Positions 35,378-45,215 of a DNA stretch of 64,000 nt are shown one piece after another. A program made the position numbers and the translations under genes. Numbering within the stretch: the stretch's first letter is position 1; each line of letters begins with the position of its first letter. Under the pieces are notes generated by a model. That model made no database searches, had not been told where the DNA came from, and saw only the letters and a list, made by a program, of their open reading frames with translations. The DNA comes from Pandoraea terrae (GTDB taxonomy: Bacteria; Pseudomonadota; Gammaproteobacteria; Burkholderiales; Burkholderiaceae): contig NZ_CABPRZ010000020.1 in NCBI RefSeq assembly GCF_902459695.1, positions 1-64,000 on the forward strand, read 5' to 3'.

Positions 35378-36480
35378 ACATGCCGGCCTGCAGTCTGATT
35401 GAATGGCTGGGCGCCCAGTGGCACCTTGACGCGCCGGTGGTGGCGCTGGCCTGGAACGCGAAGTCGCGAGTATTCGGTTTCGCGCTGGGCGACGGCTCAC
35501 TCGCGCTCGCAGATACCGGGTGGCCGGCAGGGCCTCGCATTCTGACACACGCCGACGGCCGCGCCGAGGTCGCCGTGCAGCAGGAACCACCGCCGTCCCC
35601 GCGGTACGTGCCCGCGCATCAGGGTGTCTGCCTGGCCCTCGTGGCGGATGCCGGCGACGGCTTCCTGAGCGGTGGCGACGACGGCCGTCTGGTGCGCACT
35701 TCACGGCAGGGCGCCACGGATGTTCTTGCTGACAACGCAGGGCTTTGGATCGATCACGTTGCCGCGAGCGCGACGGGCTGGCGCGCGTTCTCCTGCGGCC
35801 GTCATGTGCACCTCCTCAAACGCGATGACGAAAACGTCGATATTTGCGTCGATGTGCACGCTTCGGCGACCGCGCTGGCGTTCGACCCGACCGGGTCGCG
35901 GCTCGCGGTCGCGTACCACGGCGGCGTCACACTCTGGCCCGTGGATGGCGAGCCGCACCAGCTCGCCTGGCCGGGTTACCACCGTGCGGTGGCGTGGTCG
36001 CGCGACGGCCGCTACCTCTTTACCGGCATGCAGGAAAACGCCTTGCACGGTTGGCGGCTGGCCGACTACGGCGATATCGAGATGGGCGGATATCCCGGGC
36101 AACCGCTGTCGCTTTCCTTCATGGCGGGGGGCCAAATGCTGGCCACCAGCGGCGCGCCTCGCGTCACGTGCTGGCACTTCGACACCCCGGGCCGCGATGC
36201 GCAGCCCGTGCAATGCGGCATCGCGAGCAAGACGCCGGTCACCGTAGTGGCTTGTCATCCCACGCAAGCGCTGATCGCCGCCGGCTACCACAACGGTGCG
36301 GTGCTCCTTACGCAGCCGGGTTCCGAGGACGTCCTGTTCATCAAGGGCTCCGGCGGTGGCACGGTCAGCGCCTTGGCGTGGTCGGATGACGGCACTCACC
36401 TGGCGCTAGGCACCGAGAGCGGCCACATCGGCTGGGTCAACCTGCCGGCATCCCTGTTTCGTTTCAACGCCGGCGCTTGA
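35374..36480 (+). CDS. WD40 repeat protein
   Basis: 368 residues. The start codon overlaps the CobW stop as ATGA, indicating translational coupling. Repeated beta-propeller blades are visible: [107 protein letters not shown]. Cytosolic, no signal peptide. CobW-WD40 gene pairs occur near zinc-dependent dehydrogenases in other proteobacteria, to my knowledge; the WD40 protein may act as scaffold for the metallochaperone. Confidence 0.85.
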   Translation: MNMPACSLIEWLGAQWHLDAPVVALAWNAKSRVFGFALGDGSLALADTGWPAGPRILTHADGRAEVAVQQEPPPSPRYVPAHQGVCLALVADAGDGFLSGGDDGRLVRTSRQGATDVLADNAGLWIDHVAASATGWRAFSCGRHVHLLKRDDENVDICVDVHASATALAFDPTGSRLAVAYHGGVTLWPVDGEPHQLAWPGYHRAVAWSRDGRYLFTGMQENALHGWRLADYGDIEMGGYPGQPLSLSFMAGGQMLATSGAPRVTCWHFDTPGRDAQPVQCGIASKTPVTVVACHPTQALIAAGYHNGAVLLTQPGSEDVLFIKGSGGGTVSALAWSDDGTHLALGTESGHIGWVNLPASLFRFNAGA

Positions 36481-36521
36481 CGTGACCGGCCCTGCATCCA
36501 CCCACTATCGAGGAAACGACT

Positions 36522-36713
36522 ATGAGTGAGAGCACATCAGCAAGCGTGGAGGCCGCATCCAAGGATCTCTTTTTCCAACAACTGGGCGCGCTCGCCGACG
36601 CGATGATCAATGCACACGGCAAGGAGTTTGCGATGGGCGCCTTGATCCTGGCGGCGCGGTTCATTGCCGAAGGCAAGCCTACCGCGATGAAAGAAAGCGA
36701 ACCTGCCGGCTAA
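36522..36713 (+). CDS. Small hypothetical protein of the monooxygenase locus
   Basis: 63 residues with an AGGAAA ribosome site. The sequence (ASKDLFFQQLGALADAMINAHGKEFAMGALILAARFIAEGKPTA) is a predicted helical hairpin with no clear membrane segment. It lies 41 bases after the WD40 stop on the same strand and is probably cotranscribed. Family not recognised. Confidence 0.6.
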   Translation: MSESTSASVEAASKDLFFQQLGALADAMINAHGKEFAMGALILAARFIAEGKPTAMKESEPAG

Positions 36714-36828
36714 TGCAACGGCGCCTGCGGGATACAACGACCTGCGGCGAAACAGCCGGGCACCGGCTCGGCGAGGAAGATCACGAAAAACATAATCAGT
36801 CACTGACGATAACAACAGAGGAAAACAA

Positions 36829-37761
36829 ATGATTAGCATTACAAAACAAGATGGAGACGATCGATTCAATCGCAGCCTGTTCTCGGCGCTTCACAAGGCG
36901 TTTGTCCTGAGCGTCACCCTGGCGGCACTTGGCCTTTCGATGCCAGCGCGCGCCATCGACGTGGATGCTGCGGAGTACCAACCCGTACCGCCCGGCACCA
37001 ACCTCGCGCTGCTTTACTACCAGCATGTAGATCGTAACCAGTTGTATTCGGGGGGGCAGCGCGTGCCCGGCGACAACCGCCTGGATTCCGATATCGGCAT
37101 ATTCCGTTACCTGCACTACATGAATGTGGGGGGCTTTCTCACCGCACCGGAAATTCTGGTGCCGTTCGGCCGACTGGACGCGCATGGCGCAACGAGTTCA
37201 CTTGGCAACGCCAGCGGCGCGGGTGACGTCATCCTGGGTCTGCCGACCTGGCTCCTCAACGACGCCGATCACCAGCAGTATTTCGCGGTCACACCCTTCC
37301 TGATCGCACCCACGGGGTCGTACGACAAGAACAGCGCACTGAACCTGGGCAACAATCGTTGGCAATACACCTTGCAGTTCGGCTATCTCGCCGGCATTAC
37401 GCAGAAACTCTTTCTCAACCTGACCGGCGACGTCAGCTTCTTCGGCGCTAACAACGATTTCGGGCCCCGCTCGCAGACCCTGAGGCAAGACCCACTTTAC
37501 GAGTTGCAAGTGGCCGTTCACTATAAGGTGACTGATACCCTCGACCTGCGCGCCGGCTACGCGCATTTCTGGGGCGGCCAAACGAAAGTCGACGGCGTCG
37601 ACCAACACAACGCTTCCCAGCAGCAGAAGTTTTATGTGGGCGCGGCTTGGTTCTTCAATCCAACCACGCAGATCCTGACGACCTGGGGACGTGATATATC
37701 AGTGGCCAACGGTTTCAAGGAGACTAACCGCATCAACTTGCGTTTGCTCAAGGCCTTCTGA
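36829..37761 (+). CDS. Outer-membrane transporter, phenol-MetA-degradation family (PF13557-like)
   Basis: 310 residues. A long N-terminal leader ends in a signal sequence (AFVLSVTLAALGLSMPARAID). Alternating beta strands follow and the C-terminus ends in an aromatic-terminated strand (NRINLRLLKAF), typical of outer-membrane barrels. Blocks such as PPGTNLALLYYQHVDRNQLYS and VTPFLIAPTGSYDKNSALNLGNNRWQ match proteins found in many aromatic and hydrocarbon degradation clusters, thought to admit the substrate. Last plus-strand structural gene before the regulator. Confidence 0.85.
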   Translation: MISITKQDGDDRFNRSLFSALHKAFVLSVTLAALGLSMPARAIDVDAAEYQPVPPGTNLALLYYQHVDRNQLYSGGQRVPGDNRLDSDIGIFRYLHYMNVGGFLTAPEILVPFGRLDAHGATSSLGNASGAGDVILGLPTWLLNDADHQQYFAVTPFLIAPTGSYDKNSALNLGNNRWQYTLQFGYLAGITQKLFLNLTGDVSFFGANNDFGPRSQTLRQDPLYELQVAVHYKVTDTLDLRAGYAHFWGGQTKVDGVDQHNASQQQKFYVGAAWFFNPTTQILTTWGRDISVANGFKETNRINLRLLKAF

Positions 37762-37894
37762 CAGTGGTGGGGTGGTGCCTTGCCGCCCGCGTCGGTCACT
37801 TTGCAATGAGGTGAAAACGTCTCAAGGCGGGCGCCATGCAGAAATGGAAGCGTTAAAAAGCCATATATCATAAATGGATGACCGCAGACCGTGC

Positions 37895-37927
37895 GTGCCG
37901 GATCGTTGATGCGCAACGATCCGGCAC
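37895..37927 (+). promoter_or_regulatory. Perfect inverted repeat before the regulator gene
   Basis: GTGCCGGATCGTT, 7-base loop, AACGATCCGGCAC: 13-base perfect arms ending 24 bases before the regulator ATG at 37951. There is no T run, so it is either an operator (perhaps autoregulation) or a leader hairpin that also caps the upstream operon. Confidence 0.6.
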
Positions 37928-37950
37928 GGCGGTACATGAGGAGGAGTGCG

Positions 37951-39960
37951 ATGCCCGGGTTTCAAGTAACAGATCGTCCGTTGGGTGTGGCGCAACCAGT
38001 GACCGGGAAGGAATTGCGCCCGACGCACGATGCGGCCGATGCCCTGCAGATCCAGAGGGAAACCATGCGGGCGTGGGAGCGCTTCCTCAGCGGTGTACCG
38101 CTTGCCGAAGTAACGGTCAGCGAGCACCTGGGGGCGTCATGGCAACGTAGCGTGAGCAGCGGCGTCTGTCCCACCAACCGCTCCGCGCCTCTCGCCGCAC
38201 GCGGTGACGACGTCGCGCGCCTGCGCTGGCGCCACCGCGAACTCCTCAAGGCGGCGGCCAGCATTTTCGCAGTGACGAAGGATCTGTTGGTCGACTCCAG
38301 CACGATCATGCTGCTGACTACGCCGGAGGGTGTTGTACTCGAGACAGCCGGCGACATGCACACGCTGGAACGTGGGCAAGACATCCATCTCATGGAGGGC
38401 GGGGACTGGGGCGAAAGTTCAGTCGGCACCAATGGCATCGGCACAGCCATCGCCACCCGCCGGCCGGTGCAGATCCACGCCGCTGAGCATTTTTGCGAGG
38501 GCATCAAATCCTGGACATGTGCGGCGGCACCGATATGCGACCCGCTGAGCGGCGCGCTGGTCGGTGTCATCGATATTTCGGGTCCGCCGCAAACGTACCA
38601 GCGTAATAACCTGACGCTCGCGGTAGCCGCGGCACGTCAGATCGAGCTGATCCTGGCTGAGCGCGCCATGAATGAGCGGATGCGACTGCTGGAAGTCTGC
38701 CTGCAACAGGTGACCGGCAGGGACGCCACGGCGATGTTGGCACTGGACCGACATGGCCGGCTGATCCACGCGAGTGGCCGTGTGCCAGTGGCGCTCGACC
38801 TCGGCGAGCAACTGCAAGGCATTGACGAGTGCTCCCCCATCGAGGAGTGGGCGAAGCAACTGCCTGAGGGGCTGCGTGCCGAATGGTTGAATCCCATCAC
38901 AGTCGAGGGAAAACGCATTGGCGCGATGATCGTGGTGCCCAGCCGTTCCCGTCCGGCCAACGCGAATCGTGCGATCGAGCAGGGCTCTGAGGCCGACCCT
39001 GAGCGCAGTTCCTTCCGTCACATTATCGGACGCAGCGCGGCGATGCTGGCCGCGATCGAACGCGGGCGGCAACTCGTGGGCAAGCAGGTTCCCGTGCTGA
39101 TCCAGGGGGAAACCGGCGTCGGCAAGGAATTGTTTGCTCGCGCGATGCATGGCGAGGAAGGTGCCTGCAAGCCGTTCATTGCGTTTAATTGCGGTGCCGC
39201 AACAAAGGAGCTGATCGCGGGCGAGTTGTTTGGCCACGTCCGCGGTGCGTTCACGGGGGCGACCTCGGAAGGCCGGCCGGGGCGGTTCGAACTCGCGCAC
39301 GGCGGCACTTTATGCCTGGACGAGATCGGAGAATTGCCGCTCGACCTGCAACCCGTGCTGTTGCGAGTGCTCGAGGAAGGCATTGTCTATCGCCTGGGCG
39401 ACAGCCAGCCACGTCGGGTCAACGTGCGCCTGTTATCGCTGACCAATCGCAACCTGCGAGATGAAGTCGAAGCCGGACGTTTCCGTCGCGACCTCTATTA
39501 CCGTATCAGCGTCACGCAAGTGCGTATCCCGCCTTTACGTGAGCGGGATATTGATATCGACTTGTTGATTGAGCACTTCAATTGTTGCCTTGCGCGCCGG
39601 CACGACGTGGCGGAGCTGCGGTGGAGCGCTGACGCGAAGGCCGCGCTACGCGCTTATGCATGGCCCGGAAATGCGCGCGAGCTGCGCAACGTGGTCGAGA
39701 GCCTGCTGCTTACCTCCAACGGCGAGATGGTGGGCTTGAGCGATCTGCCACCGGAATTGCTGGAGAGTGCCGGCATAGGGGCGGCGAGCGCGCCTCCGAT
39801 GCCGTCCGACAGCCTGGAACAGGCCGAACGCGTGGCGATCGCGCGCGCACTGCACAACACTCAGGGAAACCTTGCCCAAGCAGCTCGCTTGCTCGGGGTC
39901 TCACGCAGCACGCTGTATCGTAAGGTCGAGCTCTACCGCCTGGAAGACATCGTGAGGTAA
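37951..39960 (+). CDS. AcoR-type sigma54-dependent transcriptional activator
   Basis: 669 residues from the ATG at 37951 behind GAGGAG. An N-terminal GAF-type sensor (about residues 60-230; [29 protein letters not shown]) is followed by an AAA+ domain from about residue 345 with Walker A GETGVGKE, the sigma54-contact loop GAFTGA, and Walker [13 protein letters not shown] Fis-type HTH ends the protein ([23 protein letters not shown]). MimR of mycobacterial acetone/phenol monooxygenase loci is, to my knowledge, a related activator. It probably drives the sigma54 promoters at 29490, 29813, 33141 and 40192. Confidence 0.93.
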   Translation: MPGFQVTDRPLGVAQPVTGKELRPTHDAADALQIQRETMRAWERFLSGVPLAEVTVSEHLGASWQRSVSSGVCPTNRSAPLAARGDDVARLRWRHRELLKAAASIFAVTKDLLVDSSTIMLLTTPEGVVLETAGDMHTLERGQDIHLMEGGDWGESSVGTNGIGTAIATRRPVQIHAAEHFCEGIKSWTCAAAPICDPLSGALVGVIDISGPPQTYQRNNLTLAVAAARQIELILAERAMNERMRLLEVCLQQVTGRDATAMLALDRHGRLIHASGRVPVALDLGEQLQGIDECSPIEEWAKQLPEGLRAEWLNPITVEGKRIGAMIVVPSRSRPANANRAIEQGSEADPERSSFRHIIGRSAAMLAAIERGRQLVGKQVPVLIQGETGVGKELFARAMHGEEGACKPFIAFNCGAATKELIAGELFGHVRGAFTGATSEGRPGRFELAHGGTLCLDEIGELPLDLQPVLLRVLEEGIVYRLGDSQPRRVNVRLLSLTNRNLRDEVEAGRFRRDLYYRISVTQVRIPPLRERDIDIDLLIEHFNCCLARRHDVAELRWSADAKAALRAYAWPGNARELRNVVESLLLTSNGEMVGLSDLPPELLESAGIGAASAPPMPSDSLEQAERVAIARALHNTQGNLAQAARLLGVSRSTLYRKVELYRLEDIVR

Positions 39961-40023
39961 GTCCTTGCGCCCGCGCTCTCCCGGTCCCTTCGAACATTCG
40001 TACCGATTTATCGTGTCGTCTTG

Positions 40024-40062
40024 CGTCTCAAAATCGTTCGTGACAGTCCGAATTTGAGACAG
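40024..40062 (+). promoter_or_regulatory. Activator-binding inverted repeat before the LRAT gene
   Basis: CGTCTCAAAAT ... ATTTGAGACAG forms an inverted repeat (arms GTCTCAAA/TTTGAGAC), with a third half-site TTCGTGACAG between. GCGTCTCAAWAT is shared with 29599-29610. It is about 130 bases upstream of the -24 element at 40192. Confidence 0.6.
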
Positions 40063-40191
40063 TCATCGCGCGTGCCAGACGATTCGCTCCTGGCCCGCAA
40101 CCGCCGGTCCTCAGCCTACAAGGCCTCAGCGCCAAGCCCCCAGGCTGAGGCCGCGCCCTCCCCCCGCTTGTTCCGTCGTCGCAAGTTCCAT

Positions 40192-40206
40192 TGGCACGAT
40201 TGATGC
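40192..40206 (+). promoter_or_regulatory. sigma54 promoter of the LRAT gene
   Basis: TGGCACG-ATTG-ATGC: the -24 half is perfect, the -12 half differs by one base from TTGC, and GG-N10-GC is intact. Start near 40218, about 60 bases before the ATG at 40277. Confidence 0.75.
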
Positions 40207-40276
40207 GTCATTGCTGATACAGGACAGTGACCCGCGCAACAGAAGCGTGCGTGGATGCGGGCAGGAGGGGCATACG

Positions 40277-40795
40277 ATGGAAATCCGGCAACCAGACGAG
40301 GGCTCTGCCCTCAAGAGCACGTGCAGCTCTCTCGCCTCCACCCCGTGGCGTGTCAGCGGTACACCTGAACCTCCAATGGGCTCGCATCTCATCACGCCAC
40401 GCCCGAGCTATCTGCACCACGGCATTTACGCCGGCAACGGCCGAGTTGTACATTACGCCGGACTGTCCAGATCGCTTTGCCACGGACCGGTGGAGGAAGT
40501 GAGCATCGCAAGCTTCGCCGCTGGCCAAGGCGTCTGGATCATGCCCGGCGTGGCTCCCAAGTACCCTGGCCATGAAGCCGTGCGTCGAGCCCGCTCCCGT
40601 CTGGGAGAAAATAGCTACCGGCTCCTGACGAACAACTGTGAGCATCTGTGCACCTGGAGCCTCTATGGCGAAAGCCGCAGCGAACAGGTGGAATGGTATG
40701 TAACGCATCCCACCGCCGTCGTGCGCGCCGTGGCGCAACTGCTCCTGGCGTTTTTCGGGAGCAATTCAAGGTCTTGCCAGCTGGAAATGGCATGA
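40277..40795 (+). CDS. LRAT-domain (NlpC/P60-like) acyltransferase family protein
   Basis: 172 residues from the ATG at 40277, which has AGGAGG eight bases upstream. The permuted papain-like core of lecithin:retinol acyltransferases is intact: HHGIYAGNGRVVHYAG supplies the two His, and TNNCEHLCTW supplies the catalytic Cys. A hydrophobic stretch follows (AVVRAVAQLLLAFFG), possibly a membrane anchor. Eukaryotic relatives transfer acyl groups on lipids; bacterial functions are mostly unknown. It is under its own sigma54 promoter with activator-type sites, next to the activator gene, so it belongs to the monooxygenase regulon. Confidence 0.82.
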   Translation: MEIRQPDEGSALKSTCSSLASTPWRVSGTPEPPMGSHLITPRPSYLHHGIYAGNGRVVHYAGLSRSLCHGPVEEVSIASFAAGQGVWIMPGVAPKYPGHEAVRRARSRLGENSYRLLTNNCEHLCTWSLYGESRSEQVEWYVTHPTAVVRAVAQLLLAFFGSNSRSCQLEMA

Positions 40796-40817
40796 ATTGC
40801 CCTTTCTTGCCGGACAC

Positions 40818-42440
40818 TCAGGACGCGTGCGCCGACGTCAGATTGAGCGCCAAAGCTTGCGCGACTTCGATGCCGTCGATGGCCGCCGAATAGATACCAC
40901 CCGCATACCCCGCGCCTTCTCCTGCCGGATACAGACCTTCGACGTTCATGCTCTGGTAATTGTCTCTGCGTCGAATCCGGATCGGTGACGAAGTGCGCGT
41001 CTCCACGCCGGTGAGCACGGCATCGTGCATCGCGAAGCCTGCGATCTTCTTGTCGATCTGGGGCAGCGCTTCACGGATGGCTTCGATCACGTAGTCAGGG
41101 AGCGCGGTGCTGAGATCGGTCGGGTGCACGCCCGGCTTGTATGACGGCACCACGGAGCCAAGCGAAGTCGAGGGCCGGCCGGCGATAAAATCACCGACCA
41201 GTTGACCCGGCGCGTGGTAATTGCCGCCGCCGAGTTCGAATGCGCGCTCTTCCCATTTGCGCTGGAACGCGATGCCCGCCAGCGGACCGCCGGGATAGTC
41301 GTCCGGCGTGATGCCGACGACAATGCCCGCATTCGCATTACGCTCGGCTCGGGAATACTGGCTCATGCCATTGGTGACCACGCGACCCGGCTCGGAGGTC
41401 GCCGCAACCACGGTGCCCCCAGGGCACATGCAAAAGCTGTAGACTGCGCGCCCATTACTGCAGTGATGTACCACCTTGTAGTCGGCCGCGCCGAGTTGCT
41501 TGTGGCCCGCAAATTTGCCGAAGCGCTGGCGGTCGATCAGTCCCTGCGGATGTTCGATGCGGAAACCCAGCGAAAACGGCTTGGCTTCCATATAAACACC
41601 GCGATCGTGCAGCATCTGGAAGGTGTCGCGCGCGCTGTGGCCGACAGCCAGCACCACGTGGTCGCACCGCAGCGTTTCACCGTTCGAGAGCTTGAGCGAG
41701 CGCACCTTGCCCTGATCGATTTCGATGTCGTCGACCCTGGTCTCGAAGCGCACTTCGCCGCCCAATTCGTAAATGGCGGCGCGCATTTTTTCTACCATGC
41801 TGACGAGGCGGAAAGTGCCGATGTGCGGCCGGCTCAGATACAGGATGTCTTCCGGTGCGCCCGCCTTGACGAATTCTTCGAGCACCTTGCGGCCATAGTG
41901 GTTCGGATCCTTGATCTGGCTGTACAGCTTGCCGTCGGAAAACGTTCCGGCGCCGCCTTCACCGAACTGCACATTGGATTCAGGGTTGAGTACGGCCTTG
42001 CGCCACAGGCCAAAAGTGTCCTTGGTGCGCTCGCGCACGGCTTTGCCGCGTTCGAGAATGATGGGACGGAACCCCATCTGCGCGAGAATAAGTCCTGCGA
42101 ACAGGCCGCACGGCCCCATGCCGATTACCACCGGGCGCAGGGCAGTCGTGTGCTCGGGGGCCTTTGCGACAAAGCGGTATGTCATGTCCGGCGTCACCCC
42201 GCAATGCGGCTTGCCGGCGAGCCGTTTGCGCGCGAGCGCTTCGTCCGCGACTTCGACATCGACGATATAGGTCAGCCTGATATCGGAGCGCTTGCGTGCA
42301 TCGTGCGCACGGCGGAACACGGTGTAACGGAGGAGCCCGTCTGCCGCCACGCCGAGATCCGCGAGGCGCGCGCGAATCGCAGCTTCGAGATCGGTTTCGG
42401 CATGGTCGAGTGGGAGTTTGACTTCGCTTAGACGTAACAT
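40818..42440 (-). CDS. FAD-dependent dehydrogenase (COG2509-like)
   Basis: 540 residues. An N-terminal extension with ferredoxin-like character (about 1-95) precedes a Rossmann FAD site PVVIGMGPCGLFAGLILAQMG..PIILERG. Internal blocks FGEGGAGTFSDGKLYS and CMCPGGTVVAATSEPGRVVTNGMS and the C-terminal GLYPAGEGAGYAGGIYSAAIDG are those of uncharacterised COG2509 flavoproteins. Convergent with the LRAT gene, 22 bases apart. Physiological role unknown. Confidence 0.85.
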   Translation of the reverse strand: MLRLSEVKLPLDHAETDLEAAIRARLADLGVAADGLLRYTVFRRAHDARKRSDIRLTYIVDVEVADEALARKRLAGKPHCGVTPDMTYRFVAKAPEHTTALRPVVIGMGPCGLFAGLILAQMGFRPIILERGKAVRERTKDTFGLWRKAVLNPESNVQFGEGGAGTFSDGKLYSQIKDPNHYGRKVLEEFVKAGAPEDILYLSRPHIGTFRLVSMVEKMRAAIYELGGEVRFETRVDDIEIDQGKVRSLKLSNGETLRCDHVVLAVGHSARDTFQMLHDRGVYMEAKPFSLGFRIEHPQGLIDRQRFGKFAGHKQLGAADYKVVHHCSNGRAVYSFCMCPGGTVVAATSEPGRVVTNGMSQYSRAERNANAGIVVGITPDDYPGGPLAGIAFQRKWEERAFELGGGNYHAPGQLVGDFIAGRPSTSLGSVVPSYKPGVHPTDLSTALPDYVIEAIREALPQIDKKIAGFAMHDAVLTGVETRTSSPIRIRRRDNYQSMNVEGLYPAGEGAGYAGGIYSAAIDGIEVAQALALNLTSAHAS

Positions 42441-42892
42441 GAGTACCGGGATGCGGTCGCCGGGGAATTGTGAAGCCGTATTTTATACGGTTCGGCGGCT
42501 TTTCGAATGGGAAAGGCGCCATGCGATGAAATCCACGGAACCTGATTTTTCCCGCCGCATCATTTTGCAGCGGCGCAACAGATATTCTTTGCGGCCTTGC
42601 GCTTTTTCCGTAATTCCGCGAAGGTGAGCAAAGCGCTGGACGGGATGCGAGCGAATATGCAACGCTTCCCGCTGCCCATTCGTACCCCCGTCGGCACCGT
42701 CCGGCAACACGGCGCGCCGCCGCGCGGCCATTTTCCATTTCCCACTTCGCGCCCGGCAGCCCGCGTCATCACGATGCCATGCCGCCGTGCCATCATGGTA
42801 AGCCTCATGCGCCGGCACACGCCTTTGCGCGGCTGTTTGTTTTCGCGAGCCGTTCCGGCGCGACGTCATCCAACTTCCGAGCGAATTCCGAC
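42441..42892. other. Divergent intergenic region with palindrome
   Basis: About 450 bases between the FAD gene and the patatin gene. A palindrome CCGTATTTTATACGG lies at 42476-42490, 36 bases before the FAD gene, and could be part of its promoter or an operator. No gene is supported. Confidence 0.45.
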
Positions 42893-43912
42893 ATGCGAAA
42901 GAAAGTCGTGACCCTGGCATTGCAAGGCGGCGGGTCCCACGGGGCATTCACCTGGGGCGTGCTCGACCGGCTGCTCGATGACAAGCGCATCGAGATCGAA
43001 GGCATCAGCGGCGCCAGTGCGGGCGCGATGAACGCCGTCGTGCTCGCGCACGGCCTCACCGCCGGAGGCCCGCAGGGCGCGCGCCGCGCCTTGCAGGACT
43101 TCTGGGAAACCGTCGCCAGCAAGGCGCCCTTCTACTTCATGCCGCAGCCGGCCACGCACCAGGATGCGATGCATGCGAGCCCGGGACCGGCGGTGCACGC
43201 GATGCTGTCGCTGACGCGGTTCTTCTCGCCTTACCAGTTGAACCCGTTCGACATCAATCCGCTGCGTGACATCCTCGCCAGCCAAGTCGATTTCGAGCGC
43301 TTGCGCGCGTCGTGCCCGACCCGGCTCTTCATTGCAGCGACCCAGGTGAGCACCGGGACGCTGCGGCTGTTCCGGACCCGGCAACTGACCCTCGAGGCGG
43401 TGCTCGCCTCGGCCTGTCTGCCGTCAATCCATCACGCTGTCACCATCGACGGCGAAGCGTACTGGGATGGCGGCCTGGTCGCCAACCCGCCCCTGTTCCC
43501 GCTACTGACGCACTGTTCGTCCAGCGATACGATCGTCGTGCTGCTGCATCCGGCGCATCGGCCGAAAGTGCCCGCCCTGGCCGACGAGATCTGGCACCGC
43601 TTGAACGAAATCAGCTTCAGCTCGGCCTTCTTCGCCGAGCTGCAAAGCTTATGGCTGGCCAAGCGCGAGGTCGCGCGCTGGCCGTTTTCGGTCGGCCGGC
43701 TCGAACGCCGGCTGCGGCGCTTCCGCTTCCACCTGATCGACGCCCAAGAGTTGATGAATCAATTGAGCACATTGAGCAAGCTCAATGCCCATCCGTCGTT
43801 CATCAACGCCTTGCGCGACGAAGGGTGCCGGCGCGCCGAAGCATGGCTTGACGAGAATTTCGCCCACATCGGCGCGCGTTCCTCCTTCGACCTGGGCGAA
43901 CTGCTGCATTGA
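42893..43912 (+). CDS. Patatin-like phospholipase
   Basis: 339 residues from the ATG at 42893; the longer ORF upstream is not family-like. Patatin catalytic elements: oxyanion loop LQGGGSHGAFTWGVL, nucleophile elbow GISGASAGAMNAV (GxSxG) and the catalytic Asp in YWDGGLVANPP. The family hydrolyses phospholipids or other acyl esters. No partner genes adjacent. Confidence 0.92.
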   Translation: MRKKVVTLALQGGGSHGAFTWGVLDRLLDDKRIEIEGISGASAGAMNAVVLAHGLTAGGPQGARRALQDFWETVASKAPFYFMPQPATHQDAMHASPGPAVHAMLSLTRFFSPYQLNPFDINPLRDILASQVDFERLRASCPTRLFIAATQVSTGTLRLFRTRQLTLEAVLASACLPSIHHAVTIDGEAYWDGGLVANPPLFPLLTHCSSSDTIVVLLHPAHRPKVPALADEIWHRLNEISFSSAFFAELQSLWLAKREVARWPFSVGRLERRLRRFRFHLIDAQELMNQLSTLSKLNAHPSFINALRDEGCRRAEAWLDENFAHIGARSSFDLGELLH

Positions 43913-43969
43913 TCGAAATTAGCGATCTTATGAAGCTACGATAAGGTTGCTAATTTACGTACAACCCTC

Positions 43970-45166
43970 CTAGCTTGCAGTGCGCCAGGCGTCGCCAGGC
44001 ATGATCCGTTTCATGAACCCGTCGAAGAGCGGAACGGTAAACGCCGTGTCACCATGCGTTGGACTCCAGATCATGCCCTTGAGGATCAGGCTGCTTCGAA
44101 GTGGGCCGAACGACTCTACGCGGCGCCCCAACTGCTGGGCAATATCGCCGGAGCGGTGCGGACCCGGCCCGAGCTCCGCCATGGCGCGCAGATACTTCTT
44201 CTCGGCAGGCGTAAGCCGGTCAAACCGAACCCGGAAAAAGCTTTCGTCGAGTGCCGCAATCACCTCGCTCGAAGCCCCCTTCACGTCGTTTGCGGTGATC
44301 GGGCTCGCCGCAGCGACATCCCAAGCGCACTTTCCCCACTCCTGCAGGAAGTACGGATACCCCTGTGTTTCAGTCACGATCAGGTCCACTGCGTCCGGTT
44401 CGACGTCGACGCCTTCCTCGTTGGCAGGCACGGTGATCGCGAGCTTCGCGTCCGCAATGGCCAGCGGGCCAATTTCGGCGAATTCGAAGAGCCGTTCAGC
44501 ATAGGATTTGGCCTCACCCATGCGGCCGCGGAGTTGCGGTAAGCCCGCGCCGACCACCGTCACCGGCATCCTCTGTTGTGCGCAGCGGTGCAATGCGGAA
44601 ATCAGCGCAGCAAGTTGCGCTTCCTCGACGTACTGAAGCTCATCGATGAAAATGACGAGTACCGTATTCGCGGCCTGAGCGGCCCGTCCGACCTGTTCGA
44701 GAAATGCACCGAGATCAGCCTCCAGGTCGCCGTTATCCGCGAGCCCCGGCTCAGGCGCATAGTCGAGTCCGACCTCTATGTCCTTGTATGCGAGCTTGAG
44801 TTTGCTGGCGAAGCCGGCGAGCGCGCGAAGACCCCGCACGGCGAAGTCCTTGGCGGCTTCGACCCGGTTCAACCGCATCAGCGCCAAGCGCAGTTGCGGC
44901 GCCAGTAGCGCTGGTAGCGACCTGTTCTCCGGCGCCTCGAAGTGCACTGTATGAGCACCGCTGGCCTCAGCGTCGCGGCGCATCTGCTCCAGCAGAACGG
45001 TCTTCCCAACACCGCGAAGGCCGATCAACAGGACGCTCTTGGCCGCACGCGCTCTGCGCAACCGTTCTATGCAGATACGCACCGCCTCGCGCACCTCGTT
45101 TCGCCCCGCCAACTCGGGGGGCGGACTACCGGCACCAGGTGCAAAGGGATTCAGGACTGGGTCCAT
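43970..45166 (-). CDS. AAA-type ATPase (ORC1/Cdc6-like P-loop protein)
   Basis: 398 residues. Walker A LLIGLRGVGKTVLL (about residues 46-59), Walker B VLVIFIDELQ, and a sensor-like VVGAGLPQLRGRMG. The C-terminal part is winged-helix-like (AEKKYLRAMAELGPGPHRSGDIAQQLGR..SFGPLRSSLILKGMIW). Related lone ATPases occur on mobile elements and as regulators; function not known. Both flanks are AT-rich (43913-43969, 45167-45215), and it abuts a LysR gene truncated at about 45216, consistent with insertion. Confidence 0.8.
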   Translation of the reverse strand: MDPVLNPFAPGAGSPPPELAGRNEVREAVRICIERLRRARAAKSVLLIGLRGVGKTVLLEQMRRDAEASGAHTVHFEAPENRSLPALLAPQLRLALMRLNRVEAAKDFAVRGLRALAGFASKLKLAYKDIEVGLDYAPEPGLADNGDLEADLGAFLEQVGRAAQAANTVLVIFIDELQYVEEAQLAALISALHRCAQQRMPVTVVGAGLPQLRGRMGEAKSYAERLFEFAEIGPLAIADAKLAITVPANEEGVDVEPDAVDLIVTETQGYPYFLQEWGKCAWDVAAASPITANDVKGASSEVIAALDESFFRVRFDRLTPAEKKYLRAMAELGPGPHRSGDIAQQLGRRVESFGPLRSSLILKGMIWSPTHGDTAFTVPLFDGFMKRIMPGDAWRTAS

Positions 45167-45215
45167 AATGTATCGATCTTAGGAAACTTATCGGATTTAC
45201 ATAATTTAGCTAAGA

